Of a stretch of DNA of 5,777 bases, positions 4,858-5,777 are shown piece after piece. The notes below the pieces were generated by a model. It was not told where the DNA came from, searched no databases, and saw only the letters and a program-made list of their open reading frames with translations. Each line of letters opens with the position of its first letter. Position 1 is the stretch's first letter. Location: assembly GCA_017881285.1 (NCBI GenBank), contig JADGRD010000266.1, positions 1 through 5,777 on the forward strand, given 5' to 3'. Made by a program: the position numbers and the translations under genes. The stretch is from Pseudomonadota bacterium (GTDB taxonomy: Bacteria > Myxococcota_A > Polyangia > Fen-1088).

Positions 4858-5777
4858 TTAATTTTGATAGAACTGCTTGACGAAGTCCCAATGTTTCTGG
4901 GGCACCCAAGTATCATTCTTGCCATAGGTCCCCTGGGTCCCCGGCGACCCAATGTGAGGGCCCTTAAAAATACATGCCTCTGCGGCATAGCCCGGATTGC
5001 AACCCTTGTAAGTGATACAGACGGGATTCATGATGCTGGTGGGTTTGCACTCGGCAGCAAGATCTTCGGTCTGGCAGCCACATCGCTGCGCGAGATCATT
5101 GATCTGGGGTACGCCTGAGCCAGGCCATGTGCATGTACCATCCTCCGTGCCGTGGGAAATGAAAATAGACACAGGCCCGCGTTTCGACTGGTCACAGCCG
5201 CTCATACTTCCTCCGGAGTACATGCCGATGGCCCGCATCTTATCAGGCATGGCGCAGGCGAGGGCGTAGGACATGGAACCGCCCATGCTGAAGCCCGAGG
5301 CGAAGATGCGTGACGTATCTATGCAAAGCTCGCTCTCGAACTTGCTCATCATCGCACGGAAGAACGCGAGGTCTTTTGCGCCTTGACCCCATCCGGCATT
5401 GATACCCTGAGGCGCTACAAAAATAGTGGTCGCCTTACCGCCGGCCGGGTTGGCAAGCTTCCACATGCCAAAGTACTCGTAATTCGCTCTATTATCAGGC
5501 TCGCTATGGGCTACGTTTTCGGCGCTCCCGTTCAGGCAGTGAATTGCGAACCATAGCGCATAGGGATGATTCGGGTCGTAGGTGTCGGGGAGGCGGATAT
5601 AGTAGTCGCGGTTCCCCGCTCCGGATTCGGTTACATTGATAGTATTTTGGCTTTCGCCCTTGAGGGTTGTTGCCTTGCCGCAGCCGGAACTGGGCACGGG
5701 ATCTCCGCTTCCGGTGCCGGTGCTACCGCCAGGCGCAGCGCCACCGCTTCCGGTGCTACCGCCAGGCGCAGCGCCAC
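4858..5777 (-). CDS. Secreted CE1 esterase (feruloyl esterase/PHB depolymerase-like), 5' partial
   Basis: The frame is open past the right edge, so the N-terminus and signal peptide are missing; 306 aa lie in the window. Residues are numbered here from the GTG at 5697, which is probably internal. The catalytic domain begins near Arg30 (RDYYIRLPDTYDPNHPYALWFAIH), typical of CE1/PHB-depolymerase esterases. Nucleophile Ser137 is in G-F-S-M-G-G (codon 5287-5289), acid Asp186 in SHGTEDG, and His248 in FKGPHIG. The ending TWVPQKHWDFVKQF also matches this family. Such enzymes cut feruloyl or acetyl esters of plant polysaccharides or short polyester chains, outside the cell. Twelve cysteines are present, six of them between Asp186 and His248. 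The residue after the oxyanion-strand His53 is Cys where Gly is often found. Upstream is a GGAAPGGSTGS repeat linker, suggesting tethering to a lipoprotein anchor or another domain. A/T-rich stretches are more frequent here than in the left half. Confidence 0.85.
   Translation of the reverse strand, partial: GAAPGGSTGSGGAAPGGSTGTGSGDPVPSSGCGKATTLKGESQNTINVTESGAGNRDYYIRLPDTYDPNHPYALWFAIHCLNGSAENVAHSEPDNRANYEYFGMWKLANPAGGKATTIFVAPQGINAGWGQGAKDLAFFRAMMSKFESELCIDTSRIFASGFSMGGSMSYALACAMPDKMRAIGMYSGGSMSGCDQSKRGPVSIFISHGTEDGTCTWPGSGVPQINDLAQRCGCQTEDLAAECKPTSIMNPVCITYKGCNPGYAAEACIFKGPHIGSPGTQGTYGKNDTWVPQKHWDFVKQFYQN
5712..5777. repeat. 33-bp in-frame tandem repeat (linker)
   Basis: Two adjacent 33-bp units (5712-5744 and 5745-5777) differ at two bases and run off the window edge. 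On the minus strand each encodes the 11-residue unit GGAAPGGSTGS (or GT in the inner copy), a flexible linker between a likely N-terminal signal or anchor and the esterase domain. More copies probably lie beyond the edge. Confidence 0.85.

Noticed and set aside
4603..5118. 171-aa plus-strand open frame
   Set aside because: It crosses the spacer and runs antisense to the esterase gene; no recognisable motif.

Overview
The window is GC-rich bacterial DNA, by eye well above 60% G+C over most of its length. G/C-ending codons are preferred, and the genes are interleaved on both strands with short spacers. A cysteine-rich secreted lipoprotein, a secreted CE1-type esterase behind a Gly/Ala/Pro/Ser repeat linker, and a VapBC-type pair together suggest a Myxococcota (deltaproteobacterial) chromosome. 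That is an inference from gene types; there is no marker gene to prove it.

Layout from left to right. (1) 1-153: leader with a 13-bp tandem triplication. (2) 154-1137 (+): exported alpha/beta hydrolase with a lipoprotein-like signal and a complete Ser-Asp-His triad. (3) 1138-1282: convergent spacer with a REP-like hairpin. (4) 1283-1920 (-): VapBC-type toxin-antitoxin operon with a GTGA stop/start overlap. The PIN toxin carries Ala where the family has its first catalytic Asp. (5) 1921-2247: divergent spacer with one copy of a 42-bp repeat. (6) 2248-2978 (+): nucleotidyltransferase-fold protein followed, again through a GTGA overlap, by an unrecognised 84-aa basic protein. This is the best candidate in the window for an under-described two-gene module. 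(7) 2979-3450: a strong minus-strand terminator, a cluster of palindromes, a 58-aa minus-strand ORF, the second copy of the 42-bp repeat, and a 12-bp tandem duplication against the next stop codon. (8) 3451-4614 (-): 387-aa putative lipoprotein with 37 cysteines in degenerate repeats. (9) 4615-4857: spacer with a perfect 15-bp palindrome. (10) 4858-5777 (-): feruloyl esterase/PHB depolymerase-like CE1 hydrolase, open at the right edge, where a 33-bp in-frame repeat encodes its linker.

How the parts relate. The outer genes are cell-envelope or secreted proteins: two hydrolases and one Cys-rich lipoprotein. The middle (about 1283-3450) looks like a small accessory island, with one recognisable toxin-antitoxin pair and one TA-like pair. 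It also holds repeats and what may be gene remnants. The two pairs are divergent and do not share a promoter. No RNA genes, CRISPR array, transposase or integrase was seen.
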